Shown here in pieces: positions 36,435 through 44,150 of a DNA stretch of 64,000 nucleotides. Where the stretch lies: the NCBI RefSeq assembly GCF_000731985.1, contig NZ_JNCS01000004.1, positions 186,001-250,000 of the forward strand, written 5' to 3'. The translations under genes and the position numbers were made by a program. The stretch is from Natrinema altunense (GTDB taxonomy: Archaea > Halobacteriota > Halobacteria > Halobacteriales > Natrialbaceae). Every line of letters starts with the position of its first letter. Within the stretch, counting starts at the first letter, position 1. Below the pieces are notes generated by a model. It had not been told where the DNA came from. It worked only from the letters and a program-made list of their open reading frames with translations, and ran no database searches.

Positions 36435-37088
36435 TTATTCGCCGGGACTGTTTGGGGTCTGCAATTCTTCTTCGATTTCTGGTTGCCCTTCCTGAACCTG
36501 TACGCGAATCTCTTCGAGTGGGGCGTTCTGGTTGTGGTCGAAGCCCGGGTCGTCGGTCGAGTTGAATGGAACTCCGTCGTTCCGGTAGGCGTCGGACGGG
36601 GGTTCTTCGAGCGCGAAGTCACCTGATTCCACGGCTTCTACGAAGTCCCACGGGAAGTAGTGAGTCCACGGGCCTTCGTCGGATAGGTCCGATACGTCCA
36701 CGTCGTCCACAACGACGAATCGAAAGTCCTCGTCGGGGAAGGCGGTTTCGTACAGGTCTTGAATCAACCGCAGGCCGTCACGACGCCGAGGCTTGATGAA
36801 ATTCTCGAACTCGCTGTTCTCGTACTCGTACCTCTCACTGTCGAGTTCTTGCCAGACCCGCTCGGCCTCGCTGATACCCGGAATCTCGGCTTCCGTCCGA
36901 AGGTGCTGGTTGCCGCTGGCGAAAACCGGAATATCGGTTTTATGCGCCCAATATTGGACCCACCCTATAGGCACCGCTCGGTGGTCGGGGTGTGGGTTGA
37001 CCGAGAGAGTATCGTCGCGGTCGAAGCACAACACGACCCGATTAGTCGTATCTACAGCGTTTCTCACTGGCGTCCACGTCCATGTCAT
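36435..37088 (-). CDS. HAD-superfamily phosphatase-like protein
   Basis: 217 residues from the ATG at 37088 (MTWTWTPVRN). The catalytic motif is VVLCFDRDDTLSVNP with Asp23 and Asp25. Motif II is PVFASGNQHL, a basic motif III follows in FIKPRRRDGL, and the acidic motif IV is VVVDDVDVSDLSD. Residues 150-217 are an acidic, low-complexity tail. It lies about 120 bp upstream of the Type IIG gene on the same strand, so the three may form one unit. A polynucleotide or sugar phosphatase is possible. Its substrate is unknown. Confidence 0.72.
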   Translation of the reverse strand: MTWTWTPVRNAVDTTNRVVLCFDRDDTLSVNPHPDHRAVPIGWVQYWAHKTDIPVFASGNQHLRTEAEIPGISEAERVWQELDSERYEYENSEFENFIKPRRRDGLRLIQDLYETAFPDEDFRFVVVDDVDVSDLSDEGPWTHYFPWDFVEAVESGDFALEEPPSDAYRNDGVPFNSTDDPGFDHNQNAPLEEIRVQVQEGQPEIEEELQTPNSPGE

Positions 37089-38062
37089 ATTATCGGCAAG
37101 AAACCCGAAAAACATTCCGGCTGGCCCCATTCACGCCGACGAGCGCGGGTTGTCGAGAACTACTTGGACACCTTCTGATTCGGTACTATCCGATAAGAAT
37201 ATGTATCAATAGCCTATGAGTACGGCACAAATATAATTTATTTAGTAATATGTGGGTAAGTGAGTTTACCTAACTCAAGGTCTTCGTCGGACAATCCGGA
37301 CAACTACGGTCAAGTGGACAAGTGGTGTCGTTGGATAACACTGTGTAGCAGTAGACCCTATGTGGTGATGTTGTCGTTCGTGGTTTCGGTGGTAGAGTCT
37401 CTACTACTATTACGCTTCGGTACTACATCACCATACAAGTCGTAGTATTATACACCTATTGTGATTGTCGTTCGTTCAACTACTATACTACTATCACTAC
37501 AGCACTCTCTCTACACTAACCCCTATAGTCCCCTTTCTCTTCTCTCCCATACATAGTATTTCTAATATAAACTATACTATATGATTCATACTACTTCTAC
37601 CGTAGATAAACCACTACGACAGGAACAATCGGAACCACTGTTTACACCGAAACGGTCGCGGCTTCAGCACCAGTAGTCCCGCTCATTCCAAACCTCGAAA
37701 CGACAAGTAGAGCCTATCTACCGCCACAGAAGAGCCAGAATCCCTCGCACACATCACAGGCCATTCAGACGGACGTGAGGTGAGTTGTGAGCGATTTCGT
37801 TCTGTTCCGAGTGGTATGGGTCACGCAAATCTGAACGCGCTCTGCGGGGCGCTCATAAGCCATAAGAAGTTTTATAAATTTATAGAACGTTGACTGATGG
37901 TTCTGACCTACTTCGCAGATTCCGCCGTGGAAGCCAGTGCCGTTCAGAGAGGCGTGACCGGGGCCACAAGCGATAGCTTTCGTGACCGAGTGTGTTGGGT
38001 CGTATAGTATCGAAGACACACACAGCGCCGTCCACAGACCGCCTTGGAATCGTTTTAAGAAG

Positions 38063-38076
38063 TTATAACGTTATAA
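38063..38076. repeat. 14-bp perfect palindrome
   Basis: TTATAACGTTATAA is its own complement. A second palindrome with the same ATAAC and GTTAT arms but a five-base spacer is at 38405-38419. It sits within the long non-coding region of the island. Confidence 0.55.
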
Positions 38077-38177
38077 GACAGCGTGAGACGCTATTCTGAT
38101 AGGGGTACCAGGACGAGGTACTGGCTTGACCAGTTCGGACTCGGAACTCGGCCAATATATAAGACTATCTATATACT

Positions 38178-38258
38178 ATGCAAGATGCCAGTTTTGCGGT
38201 GGTGCCGGGTCAAGTCAAAGACGAACTCGAACAGAACCAGCCGCCGGACAAGTCGTAG
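38178..38258 (+). CDS. Possible 26-aa truncated reading frame
   Basis: An ATATATAAG promoter element (about 38155-38163) is followed by the ATG at 38178, about 20 nt downstream. The frame reads MQDASFAVVPGQVKDELEQN and stops at a TAG. After the TAG it continues open for 25 more codons, ending at a TGA. This suggests a decayed or suppressed longer gene. There is no family match, and it is weak evidence alone. Confidence 0.25.
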   Translation: MQDASFAVVPGQVKDELEQNQPPDKS

Positions 38259-38404
38259 GGCAACCGGCTGAATCCGGAGTCTCCTTCTCATTCCGTATTT
38301 CGGGATGAACAAGAGCCGGTCTTTTTGAATGTGTGAATTCTCTTTCAGAAACGCTTCAAATCCGTCTTTACACCCCTCTAAAGGAGATAACCTATCAAAA
38401 TTCA

Positions 38405-38419
38405 ATAACATAATGTTAT
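38405..38419. repeat. 15-bp palindrome with ATAAC/GTTAT arms
   Basis: ATAACAT and ATGTTAT flank a single A. Together with 38063-38076 it forms a pair of related sites 340 bp apart, possibly bound by one element-encoded protein. Confidence 0.5.
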
Positions 38420-38535
38420 CGCAACCCTCGAAACGAACGACCTACCCCCTACCCATCGGTAGCAAGTGAGCCAGCCCGACCCGTGACCCACCCTGCTACA
38501 TATTCGGAACAAGGCACCAGCAGAGCGCTCTACAG

Positions 38536-38675
38536 AGGTAGGGGCAGGTGGGGTACCGTAGGGTCGGGTGGGGGTGTAGGGGTGAGAGAGGGTAGGACTG
38601 CCCCCGGTGGGGGCGGGGGTCGCCAGCACCGGTCGGGCCGGGACAGCCGGAGTAGGGGTGGGGGTTCGAGGCGGT
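38536..38675 (+). other. G-rich tract with quadruplex potential
   Basis: Over about 140 bp the plus strand has at least ten runs of three to five G separated by short spacers, for example within 38538-38590 (AGGGGCAGGTGGGG and repeats of GGGTGGGGGTGTAGGGG). It is unlike any other part of the window and has no coding support in either direction. Confidence 0.5.
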
Positions 38676-38949
38676 CGAAAATTGTGAGCAGTCGCGCTCT
38701 CTGATTGAGAGTCCGTATATCGGCCCGGTCGAAGGGTAACTTTTGCACGCTGACAGAAAACAAGCGAAGCGCTCGAATCGTGGCCGAATTTTCGCCACTA
38801 ATTGTGGGGGCTGTCTTATTAATTTCTTATACCCGTCTATTAACTCCGCGCAGTCTCCGAGTATTGTATAGTAACTGATAGTATGACACTCACAGTTCGA
38901 GGAAGGGGCCGGTGAGAGAGCGAACAAACCGGCGTTCGTCGGTGTCGGG

Positions 38950-39117
38950 CTACTCGTCAGGTATGTCGCCAATTTTCCGAGCGCCTGCCACAGCGAGATT
39001 CCGTCGCTTCCGCTCTTCGTCGTCGGTCAATTCCTCGTCGGTGTCTTCTAATGCAATTTCCTCTGCGGCCTCTTCCGACTGTGGGACGCGGACGGGTGGG
39101 TTCTGGTCGTCGCTCAT
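38950..39117 (-). CDS. Small acidic protein (55 aa)
   Basis: 55 residues, MSDDQNPPVRVPQSEEAAEE onward, dominated by Glu and Asp with a basic patch (ERKRRNLAV) near the end. It is the last gene of the integrase-led minus-strand unit. No family is recognised. The gene has plausible haloarchaeal codon use and a normal ATG start. Confidence 0.5.
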   Translation of the reverse strand: MSDDQNPPVRVPQSEEAAEEIALEDTDEELTDDEERKRRNLAVAGARKIGDIPDE

Positions 39118-39198
39118 GCTTATCTGTTGGTAGCACGCCGACAATTATCCTTCGGCGTCGGAGACATTGGTCGTCCCTGTCTCGGAATCGGAAGGTCG

Positions 39199-39420
39199 TC
39201 ACGGTGGACGCAGGTCGCGCCAGCGGAAGTCCTCTTTGTCGCCATCTTCGAGGTCAACACGAAAGAGAAGCGAATCACGCTCGTCACCAGTAGTCAGACC
39301 AGCGTCGTCTTCGAGGACAGCGACGACCGTCCCACGAACTCCGTGGTAGCGTTCGTGATCGGGGTCCGTCTCGTCGGGAATATCAATTCGAACGCGATCC
39401 CCCTCGGAGAACCGTTGCAT
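39199..39420 (-). CDS. SH3-like / KOW-type small protein
   Basis: 73 residues from the ATG at 39420: MQRFSEGDRVRIDIPDETDP, then HGVRGTVVAVLED and a C-terminal strand pair. The pattern G-D-x-V-x-I ... G-x-x-G-x-V resembles L21e or KOW-like beta-barrels found in nucleic-acid or ribosome-associated proteins. The longer open frame to 39558 overlaps the neighbouring zinc-ribbon gene and is unlikely. Part of the operon behind the integrase. Confidence 0.6.
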   Translation of the reverse strand: MQRFSEGDRVRIDIPDETDPDHERYHGVRGTVVAVLEDDAGLTTGDERDSLLFRVDLEDGDKEDFRWRDLRPP

Positions 39421-39445
39421 ACTGTAGAAGAATGCCGGGAACGTG

Positions 39446-39598
39446 TTAGTCCTGTCTTCTTTCGGTCCACTCGCACCCGCAGGACTCGCAGGTGTAGTGT
39501 TCCTTGGTAATGGTCGGCTCGTCTTTCTCGAACATCCATACGTCGCTGTCGTCACCACAGTCCGGACAGGTCGCGTCTACGCGTCGGGCAAGGGGCAT
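39446..39598 (-). CDS. Zinc-ribbon protein (50 aa)
   Basis: 50 residues beginning MPLARRVDATCPDCGDDSDV, with a second knuckle in YTCESCGCEW. The four Cys give a TFIIS-like zinc ribbon. It starts 6 nt after the integrase stop, so both belong to one transcript. It may help in recombination directionality or in DNA binding; this is inference. Confidence 0.65.
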   Translation of the reverse strand: MPLARRVDATCPDCGDDSDVWMFEKDEPTITKEHYTCESCGCEWTERRQD

Positions 39599-39604
39599 GA
39601 GATT

Positions 39605-40561
39605 TCAGGCTGACGTTTCTGCGCTCGTTCCGAACCGTTGGTATGCTTCTTTCACGTCGTCGTCAATCAGTTGTAGATATTCCATCGTCGTTTCAATATC
39701 CGTATGACCGAGGTGCTTCTGGACCGTTCGAACGTCTATCCCTGACTTTAGGGACTCGACAGCGTGACCATGACGGAGAGCATGGGCAGTAACACGGTGC
39801 CAAGGGCGACCCATCGCGTCCCGATTCATCACTTCTTGAATTTCCGCGTTCTCCGCCGCTTTCTTGACAATTTCGTTCACCTGCATGGGGACGATGTGTT
39901 CCGCCCTTTCGGTTGGGAAGAGGTAATCAGATTCCTCCGCCTCTGCGAATGATAGTCTACTACCTCTATCTATCCACGTCGTCAGCAGAGTATCGAGTGA
40001 CGGCTGATAGTAGACGGTCCGCCAGTCCTCGGTCTTGGGCGACCAGACCTCGATACTCCGCCCCTCACGGTCGATATTGTCGAGTTCAATAATGGCGATT
40101 TCACTCCGGCGTAGTCCGGTCTGCCATAAGAGCCGGACCATCAACTCGTTCCGGAGTTTGGGCTGTGGAACGTTCTCCGCAAGTTCTTCCATCTCTTCGG
40201 GCCGAATGTATACAATATCAGCCGTTTCTGACTTGACCGATTCCCGCCCTCCAAAGTCGCTTCGTTTGAGTCCGTCGCCCTCAAAAGGCGATTCGTCCAT
40301 CAGTCCCCGCGTACCAGCGAGGAATGAATAGAGGTTCTTGACAGACTGATAACGACTCTGTACGGTCCAATCAGCGTAGCCCTCGTTCTCCTCGTGGCGC
40401 AGGAACTGGTGTATAATCCACGCGTCTACTTCGGTCGGTTCCATGTCCTTGTCGGCAAGGAACTCATTGAAGACTCGAAGATCAGACTGACGCGTTTGGA
40501 ACGTACCTTCGGCCTTCGAGGCCTTCACGTCGTCAAGATACTGTTGAATGTGCTGGTGCAT
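39605..40561 (-). CDS. Tyrosine recombinase (integrase) of the island
   Basis: 318 residues that should catalyse integration and excision at the 11-bp att core. A core-binding N-terminal domain occupies about 1-105 (HIQQYLDDVKASKAEGTFQT). The catalytic domain shows Arg in TGLRRSEIAII, a second-site region HALRHGHAVES with His and Arg, a His in HLGHTDIET, and the nucleophile Tyr295 in TMEYLQL. The ATG directly follows the TAA of the ribbon-helix-helix gene (TAAATG), so they are coupled. The gene ends about 0.6 kb inside attR and is intact. Confidence 0.92.
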   Translation of the reverse strand: MHQHIQQYLDDVKASKAEGTFQTRQSDLRVFNEFLADKDMEPTEVDAWIIHQFLRHEENEGYADWTVQSRYQSVKNLYSFLAGTRGLMDESPFEGDGLKRSDFGGRESVKSETADIVYIRPEEMEELAENVPQPKLRNELMVRLLWQTGLRRSEIAIIELDNIDREGRSIEVWSPKTEDWRTVYYQPSLDTLLTTWIDRGSRLSFAEAEESDYLFPTERAEHIVPMQVNEIVKKAAENAEIQEVMNRDAMGRPWHRVTAHALRHGHAVESLKSGIDVRTVQKHLGHTDIETTMEYLQLIDDDVKEAYQRFGTSAETSA

Positions 40562-41098
40562 TTATTCCTCCTTGTAATATCGCGTTTCGTCTCCGAACTC
40601 ACTGGTCGTATAGACGAGTGCGATTTCGTTCTGAAGTTTCTCAAGCGCTCTTTCGATTCGAGGCTCGGCTGTTCCAAGTCGCTCGGCAAATTCATCCACT
40701 GTGCCAGCGCCGACTTCGTTCTGTCCGGGCTGTCGCCCTTTGTGGTAGTCCTCTATATCCTCTCGGCTTGGCAGAATCTCGAACAAGTCTGCCGCCAGTT
40801 CCGAAATTTCAGGATTATCTCGAACCTCCTGTTCGACGTGATACAGACGATCTTCGATGTTTTCAATTCCGGACCTGATTTTCTTCGTGTCTTCGAGTAG
40901 TTCCGACAGTCGCTCACGGGCAACCTCGTCACTACCGCCGGACAAATTAGGGGCATTTCCTTGCGCGATTTCCGACTCAACCGCTTGGCGGACAAGTTGG
41001 GAAAGCGAGGTTACGTCCGGGTTTTCTTCGACGTATTCTTCCCATCGTTCCTTTTGCTTCTCGGGAATGACCATGTTGAACCTCGACTTCTCGCTCAT
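40562..41098 (-). CDS. Ribbon-helix-helix DNA-binding protein, coupled to the integrase
   Basis: 178 residues. The first 45 form a ribbon-helix-helix domain (FNMVIPEKQKERWEEYV then SLSQLVRQAVESEIAQ). Then come a Ser/Gly linker, a coiled coil (SELLEDTKKIRSGIENIEDR), and a C-terminal winged-helix-like segment (TVDEFAERLGTAEPRIERALEK). It likely acts as an autorepressor or excision factor for the recombinase. A TATA-like element is at about 41129-41138 on its strand, 31-40 nt before the start. Confidence 0.78.
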   Translation of the reverse strand: MSEKSRFNMVIPEKQKERWEEYVEENPDVTSLSQLVRQAVESEIAQGNAPNLSGGSDEVARERLSELLEDTKKIRSGIENIEDRLYHVEQEVRDNPEISELAADLFEILPSREDIEDYHKGRQPGQNEVGAGTVDEFAERLGTAEPRIERALEKLQNEIALVYTTSEFGDETRYYKEE

Positions 41099-41158
41099 CG
41101 GTCTTTCTCGTGTATAGATACGTTCTGGTTATACATAAGATTGATTCATTAATTCACT

Positions 41159-41575
41159 TTGACGAACGCGGTGAAATGCTTTCCAGCGGACCCGACCGAC
41201 CCGACGAGCAATCGCGAACCCACTCCCGAAGAGCGCACGAACTGCCGGCCCCATCTGCTGACCGAACTCGAGGCCGTCGAGCCGGCGGTCGTGCTGGCGA
41301 CCGGCAAACACGCGACGAAAACGGTGCTTTCGGCCGAAGGGCGGAACCTCGAGGGTTTCGTCGACAGCGTCCTCGAGCCCGTCCGGTGTGACCGACTCGA
41401 GGTGTGGCTCGTGCCGATTCTCCATCCATCGTACCAGGACGTCTGGATCGGGCGACTGGGGTACGACCCCGAGGAGTACCTCGCGGCGATCCGGGAGACG
41501 CTCGACGAATGCTGTGACCCTCACGGCGAGGGAGAGGGCGGCCGGTCACCGCGAAGCGAACGTGATGCGATGTAG
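41159..41575 (+). pseudogene. 3' half of the split uracil-DNA glycosylase gene
   Basis: Codons for TNAVKCFPADPTDPTSNREP onward continue the truncated gene at 25908. They contain a conserved Cys, LATGKHATK, and the HPS motif of the enzyme family in VPILHPSYQDVW. A TTG at 41159 opens a frame of 138 residues that could in theory be translated, but it lacks the catalytic GEAPG. The full ancestral protein was about 243 residues. Confidence 0.88.
41162..41172 (+). other. attR: right 11-bp direct repeat of the integrated element
   Basis: Same ACGAACGCGGT as at 26226-26236. The glycosylase frame resumes immediately beyond it, with no base lost or gained after joining. Confidence 0.8.
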
Positions 41576-41668
41576 GCACGCTGCGGACGCCGCCAACTGG
41601 GCGATCGAAACCGGTCCCCGATCGAAACGTCGGAAACCTTCATACGGCGAGCCGACTCATACCCGCGT

Positions 41669-42088
41669 ATGAGTACGATATTCAGCCAGATCGTGGAGGG
41701 GGAGATCCCGGCGCGAATCGTGTACGAAGACGAGACGACCGTCGCGTTCCTCGACGCCAACCCGCTGGCTCCGGGCCACACGTTGGTGATCCCGAGAGAC
41801 GAGTACGAGCGGCTGAACGACGTTCCGGACGACGTCGCCGCGGCCCTCTACGACACGGTTCACCGCCTGGTTCCCGCCGTTGAGGAGAGCGTCGACGCCG
41901 ATGCGACGACCGTCGCGTTCAACAACGGCAAAGCGGCGGGCCAGGAGGTCCCCCACGTCCACTGTCACATCGTCCCCCGCTTCGAGGGCGACGGCGGCGG
42001 CCCCATTCACGCCATCGCGGGCGATCGGCCCGACCTCGGCGACGACGAACTCGACGATATCGCCGCGGACATCGAGTCCCGATCCTGA
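41669..42088 (+). CDS. HIT-family nucleotide hydrolase
   Basis: 139 residues hydrolysing or transferring nucleotides (AMP-NH2, Ap4A or similar). The histidine triad is HVHCHIVPR near residue 100. FSQIVEGEIPARIVYED at the N-terminus and GHTLVIPRDEYERL are typical of HIT proteins of archaea. It stands alone downstream of the broken glycosylase gene. Confidence 0.9.
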   Translation: MSTIFSQIVEGEIPARIVYEDETTVAFLDANPLAPGHTLVIPRDEYERLNDVPDDVAAALYDTVHRLVPAVEESVDADATTVAFNNGKAAGQEVPHVHCHIVPRFEGDGGGPIHAIAGDRPDLGDDELDDIAADIESRS

Positions 42089-42310
42089 CCCGGGCGTGGG
42101 AGTCGCCTCCGTGTCGGCGCGACGCGAACGGCGTCCAAACCGTGACGATGGCCCCGTCCGTCCGCCTCGAGCGCCAGCCCGCGCGGCCGACCGAGAAGGG
42201 ACGCTCGAGCGACCGGCAGCGACGCGTCGCGAAGACGATGCTGTCGGTGACAGCCCCGTCGGCGGTCCGAGTGCCGTGACGTTTTTGCCGTCCGCGTGTG
42301 TGGCTCGGGT

Positions 42311-42538
42311 ATGGCCCTCGCCGGCATCGTCGCCCAGCTGCGTGCCCATCCCGTCGCCGTGGCTCTCGAACTCGGCAGCGTCCTCGTTTGCTGTCTGTTG
42401 TTCGCCGGGACCTTCGTCCTCCTCGCGACGGGCGCACCGACCGGCAGGGGCGACCCGTGGCTGGCGCTGATCGGCGTCGGCGTCGCCTTCGTGCTCTTCT
42501 GGACGGTCCTCGTCCCGCTGTACGAGCGGACACGCTAA
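42311..42538 (+). CDS. Small two-helix membrane protein
   Basis: 75 residues starting MALAGIVAQLRAHPVA. Two hydrophobic helices (VALELGSVLVCCLLFAGTFV and LALIGVGVAFVLFWTVLV) have a Gly/Pro loop between them and a polar tail. Function unknown. The short open frame starts five codons earlier, but the ATG at 42311 has the usual look. Confidence 0.6.
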   Translation: MALAGIVAQLRAHPVAVALELGSVLVCCLLFAGTFVLLATGAPTGRGDPWLALIGVGVAFVLFWTVLVPLYERTR

Positions 42539-42607
42539 CAAGGGCGCAGAGACCTGCAGTGGGGTCTGGATATCCCGGTCGGAAAGTGGGGAACCGTGGT
42601 CTCTGAC

Positions 42608-42638
42608 AGCAAGTCATTTACCTACGTGACAACTTGCT
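42608..42638. promoter_or_regulatory. Inverted repeat upstream of a Tat-exported protein gene
   Basis: Arms AGCAAGT (42608-42614) and ACTTGCT (42632-42638) are separated by 17 bp, ending 8 bp before the ATG at 42647. The TATA element expected about 26 bp upstream falls between the arms, so a regulator bound here would block initiation. Confidence 0.4.
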
Positions 42639-42646
42639 AGAAACGA

Positions 42647-43657
42647 ATGCCCTCCGGCAAGTCACGACGACGGCTCCTCGCCGGTGCCGGTAGTGTCCTA
42701 TTCGGCGGCAGTGTCGCAGTCTTCGGCGGTGACACCATCACCGCCAATTTGGAATCCACTGGGTCCACTCAACTCGGCGCTGCTGATCTCACTGCCGGAA
42801 CGATTCCAGCGAGTGCAGACACGCTCGCCGTGGCGCAGGTCGACCGAACGGAGCCGCCAGAGGCTGTCCGCGCCGTCGCCGGATTGATCGCCGAAACCTG
42901 TCCGTTTGCTTCAGTTCCCGCTCGACTTCGCGGACTGGTATCCACGGATTCGTCTCAGACCGTCGATCCGTCACGCATCGGGAAGCTCGCATTCGTCGGT
43001 TCGGCCGACGGTCGCGGTGCAGTCGTCGTCTGGGCAGACTGGACGGAAGATCACTTCGCTGATGTCGTTAGCGTGGGTGGTTCCACCGACCGCCGGACTG
43101 AAATGCGCTACGGCAGGCCGATGTACATCGCCGGAGACACAGCCGGGAGCGTGCTCGCAGAGACGGCGTTCGTTGTCGGACATCCGTCCATCGTCGTGGA
43201 CACCATCGGGGTCTGGCACGGCGACGAGGAACCAGTCGGTGAATCGACGCTTTCGACATACTCCCTGACCCGACGGCAGTCTCCGTTTCGGTTCACTCTC
43301 GGCGACGTTCAACCACAGTGTGACTGCACCACAGTCGTTCGGAAGCCGCCGGTGTACGATCACGTCACACGTTGGTATGGGTTCATCACGAACGCAGGAG
43401 TGCTCCGTGTGTCAATGGCGCTGGACTCGAAGAACTCGGAAAATACCGCGGCACTTGCGGCCGCTCTCCGTCGGGACCTCGGTCTCACGGAGGGGGCGGC
43501 TGCTCGGGTCGAACTTCCGAGCGAGGCCGTTTCCGAACTCTCCGTCCGTGAGGGAACCGACGCCGTGACGGTTCGATTCTCTCCCGCGGACACACCACAC
43601 CCGAGTACGCTTACCAATCTCTTCGGTGGACTTTCACAACTCGTTTCAGGGGAGTGA
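42647..43657 (+). CDS. Tat-exported protein, unknown function
   Basis: 336 residues. A twin-arginine signal, KSRRRLLAGAGSVLFGGSVA, without a lipobox Cys suggests release or N-terminal anchoring outside the cell. The rest is a beta-rich repeated fold: the segments KLAFVGSADGRGAVVVW and ETAFVVGHPSIVVDTIGVW look like two related halves, and Cys pairs occur in QCDCTTVV. The codon pattern is less biased than in neighbouring housekeeping genes, hinting at accessory origin. No family is recognised. Confidence 0.65.
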   Translation: MPSGKSRRRLLAGAGSVLFGGSVAVFGGDTITANLESTGSTQLGAADLTAGTIPASADTLAVAQVDRTEPPEAVRAVAGLIAETCPFASVPARLRGLVSTDSSQTVDPSRIGKLAFVGSADGRGAVVVWADWTEDHFADVVSVGGSTDRRTEMRYGRPMYIAGDTAGSVLAETAFVVGHPSIVVDTIGVWHGDEEPVGESTLSTYSLTRRQSPFRFTLGDVQPQCDCTTVVRKPPVYDHVTRWYGFITNAGVLRVSMALDSKNSENTAALAAALRRDLGLTEGAAARVELPSEAVSELSVREGTDAVTVRFSPADTPHPSTLTNLFGGLSQLVSGE

Positions 43658-43798
43658 CGAAGCCGAGATTTCCCAACATCTTATCAGGAGGTGTATGCTA
43701 GTCTTCATTGACGGACATTCGTCGCAGATTATTGCTATTGTCAGTGTCTTCAATTCGCCTGAACGACGACTCGAGTCGTCGTTCTCGTCGCTGTCCGA

Positions 43799-44050
43799 TT
43801 ATTCCGCGGCGTCGGCAGGTCGAATCCAGATCGCACGACGCGGTTCTGTCTTTTTCTTCCGGATGCGACCGCTGTCGGCAAGGTCGGTGAGAAATTCATA
43901 CGCCGTCCGGCGCGGAACGTCCAGTTTGTCGGCGATTTCTCGACTGGTGTAGGGTTCAAGCGGCTCCATCGTCTCGTAGATAGCTTCCGCAGTGACGTCG
44001 TGTTCCGCAGTAAATTGCCCTCGAGCGTTCCGTTCCCGATCCTCGTCCAT
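43799..44050 (-). CDS. Small winged-helix regulator
   Basis: 83 residues with one winged helix: AEAIYETMEPLEPYTSREIA, then DKLDVPRRTAYEFLTDLADSG as the recognition part, and the wing RIRKKKTEPRRAIWI. A leaderless start is supported by ATTTAAATT (44072-44080) centred 26 nt upstream. A long inverted repeat (44081-44133) lies directly behind that box, so autoregulation and control of the divergent operon at 44224 are likely. Confidence 0.75.
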   Translation of the reverse strand: MDEDRERNARGQFTAEHDVTAEAIYETMEPLEPYTSREIADKLDVPRRTAYEFLTDLADSGRIRKKKTEPRRAIWIRPADAAE

Positions 44051-44080
44051 AGCTGGCGTTCGGTATCCCCGAATTTAAAT

Positions 44081-44133
44081 CCTTGCCTTGTACGGCACCG
44101 GAACCATTATTAACCACCCCTTACAAGGCATGG
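44081..44133. promoter_or_regulatory. Operator-like inverted repeat in a divergent promoter region
   Basis: Arms TGCCTTGTA (44084-44092) and TACAAGGCA (44122-44130) are perfect 9-bp complements, with further CC/GG pairs outside one mismatch. One arm abuts the TATA box of the winged-helix gene; the other lies about 20 bp before leader B. The symmetry suggests dimer binding at both sites. Confidence 0.55.
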
Positions 44134-44150
44134 TTACGGAAGACCAGTCC

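Larger units (their letters stand above)
37089..38949. other. Long non-coding, AT-rich then G-rich region inside the island
   Basis: There is no convincing gene over about 1.86 kb. From 37190 to 37620 the DNA is AT-rich with many TATA-like strings. From 37860 to 38420 it holds two palindromes with ATAAC and GTTAT arms plus the 12-bp palindrome TATAAATTTATA. From 38536 to 38675 one strand is strongly G-rich. A short frame (38178-38258) follows a good TATA box. The layout suits a replication origin or a control region for the excised form. No Cdc6/Orc gene is beside it, so this is only a suggestion. Confidence 0.4.
26226..41172. mobile_element. Integrated element of about 14.9 kb in a uracil-DNA glycosylase gene
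   Basis: The boundaries are set by the 11-bp direct repeat and the split glycosylase gene. Relative to the flanks the interior is visibly AT-richer, with less biased wobble positions, and gene density is lower. It has a tyrosine recombinase and a ribbon-helix-helix gene at the right end, a PhiH1-type repressor, small Cys-pair proteins and a nuclease-restriction cluster. No capsid, portal, terminase or conjugation gene is seen, so it is an integrative, probably defence-carrying island rather than a complete virus. The 37089-38949 gap may hold replication or control signals. Confidence 0.85.

Noticed and set aside
38496-38972. Minus-strand frame of 158 codons across the G-rich tract
   Set aside because: Its composition (Pro, Ser, Cys rich) follows from the C-rich complement of the tract. 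No start signal, domain or haloarchaeal acidic bias is seen.
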